Below are positions 1 through 5,343 of a stretch of DNA of 19,303 nt, piece by piece (position 1 is the first letter of the stretch; every line of letters begins with the position of its first letter). The notes below the pieces were generated by a model. The model had not been told where the DNA came from, did no database searches, and saw nothing but the letters and a program-made list of their open reading frames with translations. This stretch comes from Spirochaetota bacterium (GTDB lineage Bacteria; Spirochaetota; UBA12135; COTS27; JAFLEE01): assembly GCA_017302015.1 (NCBI GenBank), contig JAFLEE010000092.1, forward strand, positions 1-19,303, in the 5' to 3' direction. The position numbers and the translations under genes were made by a program.

Positions 1-334
1 CGGGGTCTTGGAGTTGGGGGGGAAGTTCGCCGGCGAGGAAGAGCGCCAGGGGGAGGTCGTAGATCTCGCCCAAGCGCTGCGGGTAGGCGCCGTCGCCCGG
101 GGTGAGGACCCTCAGGGACCCTTTTCGGCAATCGCTTAGCACCGCTTCGGCCCGGCGCAGGAGGGCATCGCCCCCCTCGAAGGGGAGGCGGCGGTGGTGG
201 CGGCAATAGGCGTCGAGTTTCTTTTCGTCGAGGTCCCAGATGCCTTCCCAAGATCCGCAGAGTTCGTGGAGGCCGCGCAGCAGCCTCGGGGTGAGCGCCG
301 TCGACAGACTGAGCGCCAGAAGATGGACGTTCAT
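1..334 (-). CDS. dprA: DNA-processing protein DprA/Smf, N-terminal part (cut by window edge)
   Basis: DprA binds single-stranded DNA in the cytoplasm and loads RecA during transformation and recombination. About 111 residues are visible. They read MNVHLLALSLSTALTPRLLR, a short helical N-terminal region, and then enter the family's Rossmann-type core with LTPGDGAYPQRLGEIYDLP and the following LALFLAGEL. The pattern (D..YP..L..I.D.P..L...G.L) is the classic DprA entry motif. The rest, including the GxRxx nucleotide-fold motif, lies beyond the left edge. The ATG is one base downstream of the TGA of the upstream TPR gene (TGA-G-ATG), so the two are almost certainly cotranscribed and translationally coupled. 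The reading frame stays open to the edge. Family assignment is confident; competence in this organism is not shown. Confidence 0.85.
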   Translation of the reverse strand, partial: MNVHLLALSLSTALTPRLLRGLHELCGSWEGIWDLDEKKLDAYCRHHRRLPFEGGDALLRRAEAVLSDCRKGSLRVLTPGDGAYPQRLGEIYDLPLALFLAGELPPQLQDP

Positions 335-335
335 C

Positions 336-1064
336 TCAGGGATTGGGTCGGGAGAGCGGGGCCGGGGCGGGAAAACCGTACTGCTCGGCCTTATGGGCCT
401 CGTTGAGGTGCTGCTGGATGATGGGATGGCGCCGGGTGCGGAGCGCCTTGGTGAGGTAGAAGAGGGCCCGCCCCAGGTTCTGCTTCAGGTAATGCATCCA
501 CCCGATGCTGTCGAGATAGGCGAAATAGCCGGGCCGCTCGGAGAGGGCCTTCTCGAGGTGGGGCAGGGCGAGTTCGCGCTTCTCGCCCCATTCGAGGTAG
601 GTATTGCCGAGGCCGTTATGGGCGTTGGGATTATTCTTGTCGAGGGCGAGGGCTTTCTGGTAATAGTACTCGGCCTGGGGGTAATCATGTCGCATGAAAT
701 AGATATACCCGAGGATGGAGTAAACCTGCGGATTTTCGTAATTTTTCTTCAAAAGCGCGTGGAGTTCGTCTTCCGCGGCCTCGAGGCGCCCTTTCCCGGC
801 ATGGTGCCAGGCGAGCAGCAGGTGCCCCTGCAACAGGTAGAAATCGTTGCTCTTGACCTCGGTGAGGCGCCTTAGGAGCGGCTGCGCCACATCCCCCTGC
901 TCCAGGCGGAGCAGGCAGACGGCCTGGAAATATAGGGCATCGGGGTCATCGGGGTGGAATTGGCGAACCTGCTTCATCGCCTCGAGGGCGAGCACGGCGT
1001 TTCCCGACTTGAAGGCGGCGATGCCTTTCTGATAGAGGGAATCGGCAACCGGGTCCCGGGGCAT
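336..1064 (-). CDS. Tetratricopeptide-repeat (TPR) protein
   Basis: This 242-residue protein is composed almost entirely of TPR helical hairpins. Good repeats include A.YFQAVCLLRLEQGDVA, VYSILGYIYFMRHDYPQAEYYYQKAL and AHNGLGNTYLEWG, followed by a hairpin around IGWMHYLKQNLGRALFYLTKAL. TPRs are protein-interaction scaffolds, and no catalytic motif is visible. I see no signal peptide or membrane segment, so it is probably cytoplasmic. I chose the ATG at 1064 because the TPR fold begins right there and a TATAAT box sits 6 bases upstream. The frame stays open far upstream (to 1586), but that extension is low-complexity, repeat-free and not protein-like. The next gene, dprA, follows one base after the stop, suggesting a linked role, but no specific function can be assigned. 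Confidence 0.85.
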   Translation of the reverse strand: MPRDPVADSLYQKGIAAFKSGNAVLALEAMKQVRQFHPDDPDALYFQAVCLLRLEQGDVAQPLLRRLTEVKSNDFYLLQGHLLLAWHHAGKGRLEAAEDELHALLKKNYENPQVYSILGYIYFMRHDYPQAEYYYQKALALDKNNPNAHNGLGNTYLEWGEKRELALPHLEKALSERPGYFAYLDSIGWMHYLKQNLGRALFYLTKALRTRRHPIIQQHLNEAHKAEQYGFPAPAPLSRPNP

Positions 1065-1070
1065 GGCTCC

Positions 1071-1076
1071 ATTATA
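1071..1076 (-). promoter_or_regulatory. -10 box of the TPR-dprA transcript, spaced for a leaderless mRNA
   Basis: On the minus strand a perfect TATAAT is followed by GGAGCC and then the ATG at 1064. Six bases between the -10 box and the ATG put transcription start at or next to the A of the start codon, so the message would be leaderless. No convincing -35 hexamer is seen 16-18 bases upstream. The same spacing occurs at purM. Confidence 0.5.
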
Positions 1077-1558
1077 GTCCAAAAGGGGAAAAAAGAGGCC
1101 GGAAAGGGCCCGGTAAACGCCTGCGTTTCTGGCCCGTCGCGGCGAACGTGCCCCTGGCGCGCCGGTCGCCTTCCGGGAAAAGGGATCCTGGCTTGGGCGC
1201 GACCCTGCGCCTGCCCCCCTGCCGTAGGCGGAGCGAGCTTCGCAGGGTCGGGCTGCTTCGGGCTCCGCTTCGCTTCGGCCTGCATGGTGATCGATTGATG
1301 GCCCAAGCCGCCGGCCCGTGCAAGGCGCTTGCCTCCAGAACGTACTTGCCCGGGGGCAGGCTCCCCCTGCGCATCCCTCGCGCGAGTTCCCTTTCCGAAT
1401 GCCGCACCCGCACACACTCCAAGCCGCGCTTTCGTCGACGAAACCGTCCCCGGGCCCACCCGGTTCCCTCATTCCTATCAGAGCCCCCTCGTGGAAGTCC
1501 CCGGCGTCCATGCTCGCCCCCAGGAGAAAAAAAATCGTTGGAATCCCACAACCCGGGG

Positions 1559-1564
1559 TATAAG
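1559..1564 (+). promoter_or_regulatory. Probable -10 box of the first ssb gene
   Basis: TATAAG lies 34 bases before the ssb ATG. A TTGGAA at 1538-1543 could serve as a -35 box, but the spacer is short (15). The second ssb has an aligned sequence at the same distance (GGTATcAAGGA against GGTATAAGGA), so the promoter was probably duplicated with the gene. This is a by-eye call. Confidence 0.4.
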
Positions 1565-1578
1565 GAACCCGTAAAGCA

Positions 1579-1596
1579 ATTACCACAGGAGGTAAT
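1579..1596 (+). promoter_or_regulatory. Shine-Dalgarno hairpin in the first ssb leader
   Basis: ATTACC (1579-1584) is the exact complement of GGTAAT (1591-1596), forming a 6-bp stem with loop ACAGGA. The stem and loop together contain the whole AGGAGG ribosome-binding site (1587-1592), two bases before the ATG at 1599. The block AAGCAATTACCACAGGAGG continuing into TAAT is identical upstream of the second ssb. The structure could mask the ribosome-binding site and allow translational control. Confidence 0.55.
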
Positions 1597-1598
1597 AC

Positions 1599-1955
1599 AT
1601 GAACAACTTCAACCAGGCCGTGCTCGAGGGCTTCCTCACCGCCGACCCCGAAACCAAAATGCTCGACGGCAAGACGCCGGTGTGCAATTTCACAATCGGC
1701 AGCAACCGCAGCTATACCCGCAAAGACGGCGAACGGGTCGAAGAGGCCGCCTTCTTCGACATCACCACCTGGAACACCCTCGCCGAAAATTGCGGCAAGT
1801 TCCTCAAGAAGGGCGCCCGCGTCCTCGTGGGCGGCACGCTGCGCCGCGATGTCTGGAAATCCAAAGAGGGCGAGCCGCGCTCCAAGGTGTACGTCGAAGG
1901 CCGCAACGTCGAGTTCCTCACCCCGAAGAAGAACCTGGCGGAAGAAGCCGCGTAA
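1599..1955 (+). CDS. ssb: Single-stranded DNA-binding protein, copy 1
   Basis: This 118-residue protein consists of one OB-fold SSB domain. The order of signature segments is VLEGFLTADPE near residues 8-18, VCNFTIGSNRSYTRKDGERV (28-47), AAFFDITTWN (50-59), CGKFLKKGARVLVGGTLRRD and SKVYVEGRNVEFL. It coats and protects single-stranded DNA in replication and repair. Typical bacterial SSBs are 140-180 residues and end in an acidic DDDIPF-like tip that recruits partner proteins. Here the protein stops just after the OB-fold with KKNLAEEAA, so the linker and tip are absent. The start is fixed by a strong AGGAGG. It has its own terminator and a close paralogue 1.1 kb downstream. I estimate about three-quarters amino-acid identity between the two by eye. 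Confidence 0.93.
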   Translation: MNNFNQAVLEGFLTADPETKMLDGKTPVCNFTIGSNRSYTRKDGERVEEAAFFDITTWNTLAENCGKFLKKGARVLVGGTLRRDVWKSKEGEPRSKVYVEGRNVEFLTPKKNLAEEAA

Positions 1956-2002
1956 AGCGTCCCGTCCGGCCCCTCCGTCCGGGCGGCCGCCCTCCTTCTT
2001 AG

Positions 2003-2040
2003 AAGCCCCCCGAACGGTTTGCGCCGGGCGGGGGGCTTTT
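2003..2040 (+). terminator. Rho-independent terminator after ssb copy 1
   Basis: AAGCCCCCCG (2003-2012) pairs perfectly with CGGGGGGCTT (2029-2038), a 10-bp stem with a 16-base loop, and the 3' arm runs into TTTT. It lies about 50 bases after the ssb stop codon. Confidence 0.85.
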
Positions 2041-2152
2041 CAGTTGAAACGTGCCTTTGTTGGCTTCGGACATCGAACCTTCGAGTGTAAAGGCCGGCAG
2101 GGTTTTCCTCGGGGCCCGTCGGGCTGAAACAGGGGATTTTAGAAACCCTGAC

Positions 2153-2308
2153 CTCGCCGGGGCTTGCCTTTCACCCGCGGGAGGCGGGAATCCCTTCCGT
2201 CGCGCCGCAGCGCCAGCCGATGGGCCCGAGTGCGGGTTTTCTGGTGGCGCTGAGGCGCTCCTCCAGGGATTCCCTCCTCCCGCTTCGGTGAAGGCTACCA
2301 CCGTCGAG
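2153..2308. repeat. Palindromic dispersed element, copy 1 (156 bp)
   Basis: The element is bounded by CTCGCCGG (2153-2160) and its near complement CCGTCGAG (2301-2308). Inside, a 19-base arm at 2177-2195 (containing GGGAATCCCT) pairs with 2265-2283 with one mismatch. Nearer the centre, GCGC pairs with GCGC and CAGCGCCA (2208-2215) with TGGCGCTG (2245-2252). A core GCGCCGCAGCGCCAG (2202-2216) and TGCGGGTTTT plus about 18 more bases (2231-2258) recur almost unchanged at 11759-11816. The outer arms differ between the two copies but stay self-complementary. It could be a MITE-like element, a REP/BIME-like repeat, or a structured RNA or terminator. No coding capacity is seen. Confidence 0.75.
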
Positions 2309-2316
2309 GGCCAGGT

Positions 2317-2333
2317 AAAAGGCTTCGCCTTTT
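2317..2333. terminator. Small hairpin with UUCG-type loop, possible bidirectional terminator
   Basis: AAAAGGC, TTC, GCCTTTT is a perfect 7-bp stem, read as C(UUCG)G closing AAAAGG/CCUUUU. The T-rich arm on either strand could act as the U-tract. It sits 8 bases beyond the palindromic element. The function is inferred from shape only. Confidence 0.4.
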
Positions 2334-2409
2334 GAAGGGGGGTGTGGAGAATCGGAAATTACTTTTCTCCCGTTCGAAGCGAAAATCACCTGCAGATGCC
2401 AACCTCGTT

Positions 2410-2736
2410 TCTGTGGATAACGACTCACTGCTTCTGTTCCCGACGGATTTTCGGCAATGGCTGTCGGCCGAGCCTATGCGCATTATTTGTTGGATAGGCC
2501 ACGCTTCCCTGGCCATGGGTCGCGCCGTGGTCAATACACGCGGCAGTGGCCGCCCGCAATATCCTCCACGCTAGATGTTGGCGCTCCTGCGCTACGGGCA
2601 TCTAACGAACCGCACAGGTTCGCACGCCATCGAGCGCGCCTATTTCGATGATCTCGGGGTGCCCTTTCTTTTCGCGCAGACCCACCCGGACCACGATACC
2701 CTTGCCCAGGTCCCCGGTCATTCCATTTTGGGTTGA
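2410..2736 (+). pseudogene. Decayed N-terminal fragment of an IS1182/IS5-like transposase
   Basis: Stitched across frames, this stretch reads as the N-terminal DUF772-type domain of a DDE transposase. NDSLLLFPTDFRQWLSA occurs in one frame, then AYAHYLLD in another (2472-2495). The first frame resumes with ASLAMGRAVVNTRGSGRPQY and PPR, and an in-frame TAG follows (2572-2574). After it come MLALLRYGHLTNRTGSHAIE and FDDLGVPFLFAQTHPDHDTL, ending at TGA 2734-2736. The PPRM(M)LALL.YG and THPDHDT signatures are what I recognise from this transposase group. Two compensating frameshifts, one internal stop and loss of the DDE catalytic part make it non-functional. Family naming from memory is moderately secure; that it is a transposase relic is fairly secure. 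Confidence 0.7.
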
Positions 2737-2896
2737 AAAGGTCCGAGTCGGAGATCGAAAATCCCACTTTGACAAACCCATTGACTCCGATTGATTGTTG
2801 GCGATCCGCGCGATCGATTCTATGAGTCGTCTCGTGAGGTCGAAGTCTTGTGAAGCGTTTTTCAAATACCATGGGATTCATTTCGGCGTCGCGCGC

Positions 2897-2972
2897 TTCC
2901 TTCCTTCCTTCCTTCCTTCCTTCCTTCCTTCCTTCCTTCCTTCCTTCCTTCCTTCCTTCCTTCCTTCCTTCC
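2897..2972. repeat. Tetranucleotide microsatellite (TTCC)19
   Basis: Nineteen uninterrupted TTCC units occupy 76 bases, flanked by a C on the left and TTCT on the right. The tract ends 120 bases before the start of ssb copy 2. All pyrimidines are on the plus strand, so it could slip during replication and could form triplex (H-) DNA. A short open frame reading through it as Pro-Ser-Phe-Leu repeats is not a credible protein. Confidence 0.97.
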
Positions 2973-3000
2973 TTCTATGGCATCCCCGAATGATTATGTA

Positions 3001-3026
3001 GACTCAGGCGCTATGAGTCCGTTTTT
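3001..3026 (+). terminator. Weak hairpin with T run upstream of ssb copy 2
   Basis: GACTCA (3001-3006) pairs with TGAGTC (3014-3019), a 6-bp stem with a 7-base loop, followed by CG and TTTTT. Nothing obvious is transcribed into it from the left, so it may insulate ssb copy 2 from read-through. The stem is short. Confidence 0.35.
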
Positions 3027-3073
3027 AAAACCTCGGATTTCCACAGAAATGGGTATCAAGGATCTGTCAAGCA

Positions 3074-3091
3074 ATTACCACAGGAGGTAAT
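3074..3091 (+). promoter_or_regulatory. Shine-Dalgarno hairpin in the second ssb leader
   Basis: This is the same ATTACC-ACAGGA-GGTAAT hairpin as at the first ssb, with AGGAGG at 3082-3087 and the ATG one base after the stem. Conservation of 22 consecutive bases, just outside the coding region, contrasts with the diverged sequence further upstream. Confidence 0.55.
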
Positions 3092-3092
3092 C

Positions 3093-3449
3093 ATGAATAA
3101 TTTCAATCAAGCCGTGCTCGAGGGCTTCCTCACCGCCGACCCCGATCTCAAGGTCGTAAGCGGCGGCTCCCAAGTCTGCAATTTCACCATCGGCAGCAAC
3201 CGCAGCTACACCAAAAAAGACGGCGAACGGGTCGAAGAGGCCGCTTTTTTCGATATCACGACCTGGAACGCCACGGCCCAGGCCTGCGGCAAATTCCTCA
3301 AGAAGGGCGCCCGGGTGCTTGTCGGCGGCAATCTCCGCCGTGATGTCTGGAAGACCAAAGAGGGCCAGACCCGGTCCAAGGTCTACCTCGAGGGGCGAGA
3401 GGTCGAGTTCCTCTCCCCGAAGGCGGCGCACGGCGAACGGCCGATCTGA
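3093..3449 (+). CDS. ssb: Single-stranded DNA-binding protein, copy 2
   Basis: This is a second 118-residue single-domain SSB, exactly the length of copy 1. It has the same OB-fold landmarks: VLEGFLTADPD, VCNFTIGSNRSYTKKDGERV, AAFFDITTWN, CGKFLKKGARVLVGGNLRRD and SKVYLEGREVEFL. Differences from copy 1 cluster in the loop at residues 18-27, around residues 60-65 and in the last eight residues, which end KAAHGERPI. There is again no acidic partner-binding tip. Many synonymous differences in addition to the amino-acid changes argue for an old duplication kept by selection rather than a recent copy. A GC-rich hairpin just after the stop (GCCCCC/GGGGGC, 3455-3469) may terminate transcription, but its T run is poor. 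The two copies might be specialised or separately regulated. Confidence 0.92.
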   Translation: MNNFNQAVLEGFLTADPDLKVVSGGSQVCNFTIGSNRSYTKKDGERVEEAAFFDITTWNATAQACGKFLKKGARVLVGGNLRRDVWKTKEGQTRSKVYLEGREVEFLSPKAAHGERPI

Positions 3450-3592
3450 GCCCGGCCCCCGCGGGGGGCGCGGTTTATCCGAAGTGGCGGTGGTCCTCCG
3501 CAGGGGCTGAGATTCAAGATCCCCGGCCGTTTTCTCCCCGACGGCTGCGGGTTCCCCTCCGGTTGGGCCCCCGCTCGGGCCGCAAGCTGCTT

Positions 3593-3621
3593 TTGATCCC
3601 CTTCCGTTCTGCTGTTACAAT
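3593..3621 (+). promoter_or_regulatory. Sigma-70-type promoter of purM, predicting a leaderless mRNA
   Basis: The -35 box TTGATC (3593-3598) is followed by a 17-base spacer and the -10 box TACAAT (3616-3621). Six bases, CCGGCC, separate the -10 box from the purM ATG at 3628, so the transcript should begin at or within a base of the start codon. No Shine-Dalgarno is present, consistent with leaderless translation. Confidence 0.65.
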
Positions 3622-3627
3622 CCGGCC

Positions 3628-4794
3628 ATGTCCTCCATCTATGAAAAGCGCGGCGTCTCCGCCCAAAAAGAAGAAGTCCACGCGGCCACCGCCGGCCTCG
3701 ACCGGGGCCTTTTCCCGGGGGCCTTCTGCCATGGCTACCCCGATCCCCTCGACCCGCGGGGAGACGGGGTCCTCCTCCACCACGCCGACGGGGCCGGCAC
3801 CAAGAGTTCCCTGGCCTGGCTCTATTGGAAAGAAACCGGCGATCTTTCGGTCTTCCGCGGCATCGCCCAAGATGCCGTGGTCATGAACACCGACGACCTG
3901 CTTTGCGTGGGGGCGGTCGACGGGTTCCTGCTCTCCTCCACCATCGGGCGCAATAAACGCCTGGTCCCGGGCGAAGTGCTCCGCGAGATCATCCACGGCA
4001 CCCAGGCCTGCGTCGAACTCCTCAACGAGCACGGCTGCCGCACCACCTTCGCGGGGGGCGAGACGGCCGATGTGGGCGATCTGGTGCGCACCCTCATCGT
4101 CGACGCCAATATCACCGCGCGCCTGCCGAGGGCGCGCTTCATCGACACCGCCCGCATCTGCCCGGGGCTGGCCATCGTGGGCCTCGCGTCCTTCGGCCAG
4201 GCCAAGTACGAGAGCGCCTATAATTCGGGCATCGGCTCCAACGGGCTCACCGCGGCCCGCCACGAAGTCTTCCACCACGATTATTTCGCCAAGTACCCCG
4301 AGTCCGTCGACCCGGGGCTCCCCGAGAATGTCCTCTACCAGGGCGCCCATCGCCTCACCGACGCGCTCACCGGCACGCCCCTCGATTGGGGGCGCGCCGT
4401 ACTCTCCCCCACGCGCACCTACCTGCCCATCGTGCGCGCCATGCTGAAAGAGCACGCCCATGCCATCCTCGGCATCATCCACTGCTCCGGCGGCGGCCAG
4501 ACCAAGTGCCTGAAGTTCGGCCAGCGCCTGCGCTACATCAAAGACAACCTCTTCCCGCTTCCCCCGCTTTTCGCCGAACTCAAGGCGCGGGTCCCCGAAC
4601 GCGATTTCTGGCAGGTATGGAACGGCGGGCACCGCCTCGAGATCTATTGCGATCCGCGTCGCGCCGATGAACTCATCCAGATCGCTTCCTCCTTCGGCGT
4701 CGAGGGACGCGTCGTCGGCCGCACCGAAGACGCCCCCGAAAATAGCCTGCACCTGAAATATGGGGGCGTAGAAACCCATTACCCTGGGAGATAG
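3628..4794 (+). CDS. purM: Phosphoribosylformylglycinamidine cyclo-ligase (AIR synthase), long form
   Basis: PurM closes the imidazole ring of formylglycinamidine ribonucleotide using ATP, giving aminoimidazole ribonucleotide in purine synthesis. The protein has 388 residues. Recognisable segments are HADGAGTKSSLAWLYWKETG (52-71), GIAQDAVVMNTDDLLCVGA with its Asp-rich nucleotide/metal site, FAGGETADVGDLVRT, GLASFGQAKYE followed by SGIGSNGLTAARH, VLSPTRTY and HCSGGGQTKCLKFG. Classical E. coli-type PurM is about 345 residues with somewhat different spacing. This sequence matches the variant I know from Bacteroidetes-like bacteria. It stands alone, with no other pur gene nearby. The start is fixed by the promoter at 3593-3621. 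The AIR-synthase superfamily also contains PurL, SelD, HypE and ThiL, but the motifs fit PurM best. Confidence 0.85.
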   Translation: MSSIYEKRGVSAQKEEVHAATAGLDRGLFPGAFCHGYPDPLDPRGDGVLLHHADGAGTKSSLAWLYWKETGDLSVFRGIAQDAVVMNTDDLLCVGAVDGFLLSSTIGRNKRLVPGEVLREIIHGTQACVELLNEHGCRTTFAGGETADVGDLVRTLIVDANITARLPRARFIDTARICPGLAIVGLASFGQAKYESAYNSGIGSNGLTAARHEVFHHDYFAKYPESVDPGLPENVLYQGAHRLTDALTGTPLDWGRAVLSPTRTYLPIVRAMLKEHAHAILGIIHCSGGGQTKCLKFGQRLRYIKDNLFPLPPLFAELKARVPERDFWQVWNGGHRLEIYCDPRRADELIQIASSFGVEGRVVGRTEDAPENSLHLKYGGVETHYPGR

Positions 4795-4888
4795 CACAAA
4801 AAATAATCCGGATCCGCGATGTCCGGTCTTCGGAAAAGTAGATAGACCTTTGAACCGGCCTCGGAACGCCCTCCAGGTGATCCAAATA

Positions 4889-4917
4889 TTGACGAAAAAT
4901 ATGAATTCCTATAAAAT
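4889..4917 (+). promoter_or_regulatory. Sigma-70-type promoter of the ATP synthase operon
   Basis: TTGACG (4889-4894), a 17-base spacer and TAAAAT (4912-4917) give five of six matches in each box. Predicted transcription start is near 4924, leaving a leader of about 42 bases. A small hairpin TTCCC-TTCGG-GGGAA (4926-4940) would form near the 5' end. The flanking region is AT-rich compared with the genes around it. Confidence 0.7.
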
Positions 4918-4965
4918 GCCCCACTTCCCTTCGGGGGAAAATTCAACAAACAGGTCGGCTTCGGT

Positions 4966-5343
4966 ATGAGGTCGTCGCTCTTCGCATTTCTCGGGGCCAC
5001 CGGCGCGAGTTGGATCGCGGCTTGGCTGCTCCAGTGGGCTTTCACGGGCGGGCTCTCGGCTTCGCCTTCCGCTTGGGTGATCCTCGCCTGGGCGATCGGG
5101 GTGCTCGGTGCCTCCACGGTGTTCCTCGCGCGCCTCCTCGCAACCCTTCCCGCCTATTCCGTATTCGCCCCCATCGCGGGTAGTTTCTTCCGAATCTTCC
5201 TCGTCGCGGGCGCCGGCGTTGTGGCGGTCGTGCGCTTCCCGGCCAATGCCCCGCTCTTCTGCGCCGTGCTCGGCATGGGCATCGCCCTTTCCCTCGCCTT
5301 CGACCTCGCGTTCTCCCCCAAGGGGCTGATCCATGGCCGCTGA
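4966..5343 (+). CDS. Small membrane protein at the head of the ATP synthase operon (AtpI-like)
   Basis: This 125-residue protein is very hydrophobic, with four likely transmembrane helices: roughly residues 5-27, 35-57, 63-87 and 93-114. Position (first gene, upstream of the a subunit), size and topology match AtpI/UncI, a non-essential accessory thought to help assemble the c-ring or handle Mg2+. The sequence itself is too divergent for me to recognise a family motif, so the assignment rests on context. The start has only a weak ribosome-binding site, and a 17-codon open frame beginning at 4916 in the leader ends with a TGA that overlaps this ATG. The 3' end overlaps atpB by 11 bases, implying translational coupling. 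Confidence 0.6.
   Translation: MRSSLFAFLGATGASWIAAWLLQWAFTGGLSASPSAWVILAWAIGVLGASTVFLARLLATLPAYSVFAPIAGSFFRIFLVAGAGVVAVVRFPANAPLFCAVLGMGIALSLAFDLAFSPKGLIHGR

Larger units (their letters stand above)
1065..1598. other. 534-base intergenic region between divergent TPR-dprA and ssb, no gene found
   Basis: I find no convincing protein here. The long open frames on both strands give low-complexity Arg/Pro/Gly-rich translations typical of GC-rich non-coding DNA. There are several inverted repeats: GGCTTGGGC at 1190-1198 against 1301-1309; a 10-base arm CGACCCTGCG at 1200-1209 against 1241-1250; GCCTGCCCCC at 1209-1218 against 1352-1361; and a perfect 14-base palindrome TTTCGTCGACGAAA at 1430-1443. 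The left end holds the TPR promoter and the right end the ssb promoter and leader. A structured RNA is possible, but I recognise no known family (no RNase P, SRP or tmRNA motifs). Confidence 0.5.
1956..3092. other. 1.1-kb intergenic region between the two ssb genes: terminators, palindromic element, transposase remnant, tetranucleotide tract
   Basis: I find no intact gene. In order it holds the terminator of ssb copy 1 (2003-2040), a loose inverted repeat CAGGGTTT (2098-2105) against AAACCCTG (2143-2150), a 156-bp palindromic element (2153-2308), a small UUCG-type hairpin (2317-2333), a decayed transposase (2410-2736) and a (TTCC)19 tract (2897-2972). A weak hairpin with a T run (3001-3026) and the ssb copy 2 promoter/leader follow. 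The stretch from about 2340 to 3060 is visibly less GC-rich than the surroundings. A minus-strand open frame over 2602-2865 has no recognisable family and is left out. Confidence 0.7.

Noticed and set aside
1065-1586. N-terminal extension of the TPR protein (174 extra residues in frame)
   Set aside because: The extension is low complexity with no TPR pattern, the promoter box lies within it, and the TPR domain begins exactly at the ATG at 1064.
2602-2865. An 87-codon minus-strand frame over the transposase relic
   Set aside because: No recognisable family and partly antisense to the transposase remnant, whose motifs read on the plus strand.
2897-2972. CRISPR-like array
   Set aside because: The repeat is a simple four-base unit with no spacers.
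2795-3001. A 68-codon frame through the TTCC tract with Pro-Ser-Phe-Leu repeats
   Set aside because: It is explained wholly by the microsatellite, which is open in several frames, and there is no ribosome-binding site or conserved context.
4809-4827. Hairpin CCGGA/TCCGG after purM as a terminator
   Set aside because: The stem is only 5 bp and the T run lies on the minus-strand side, where there is no gene to terminate.
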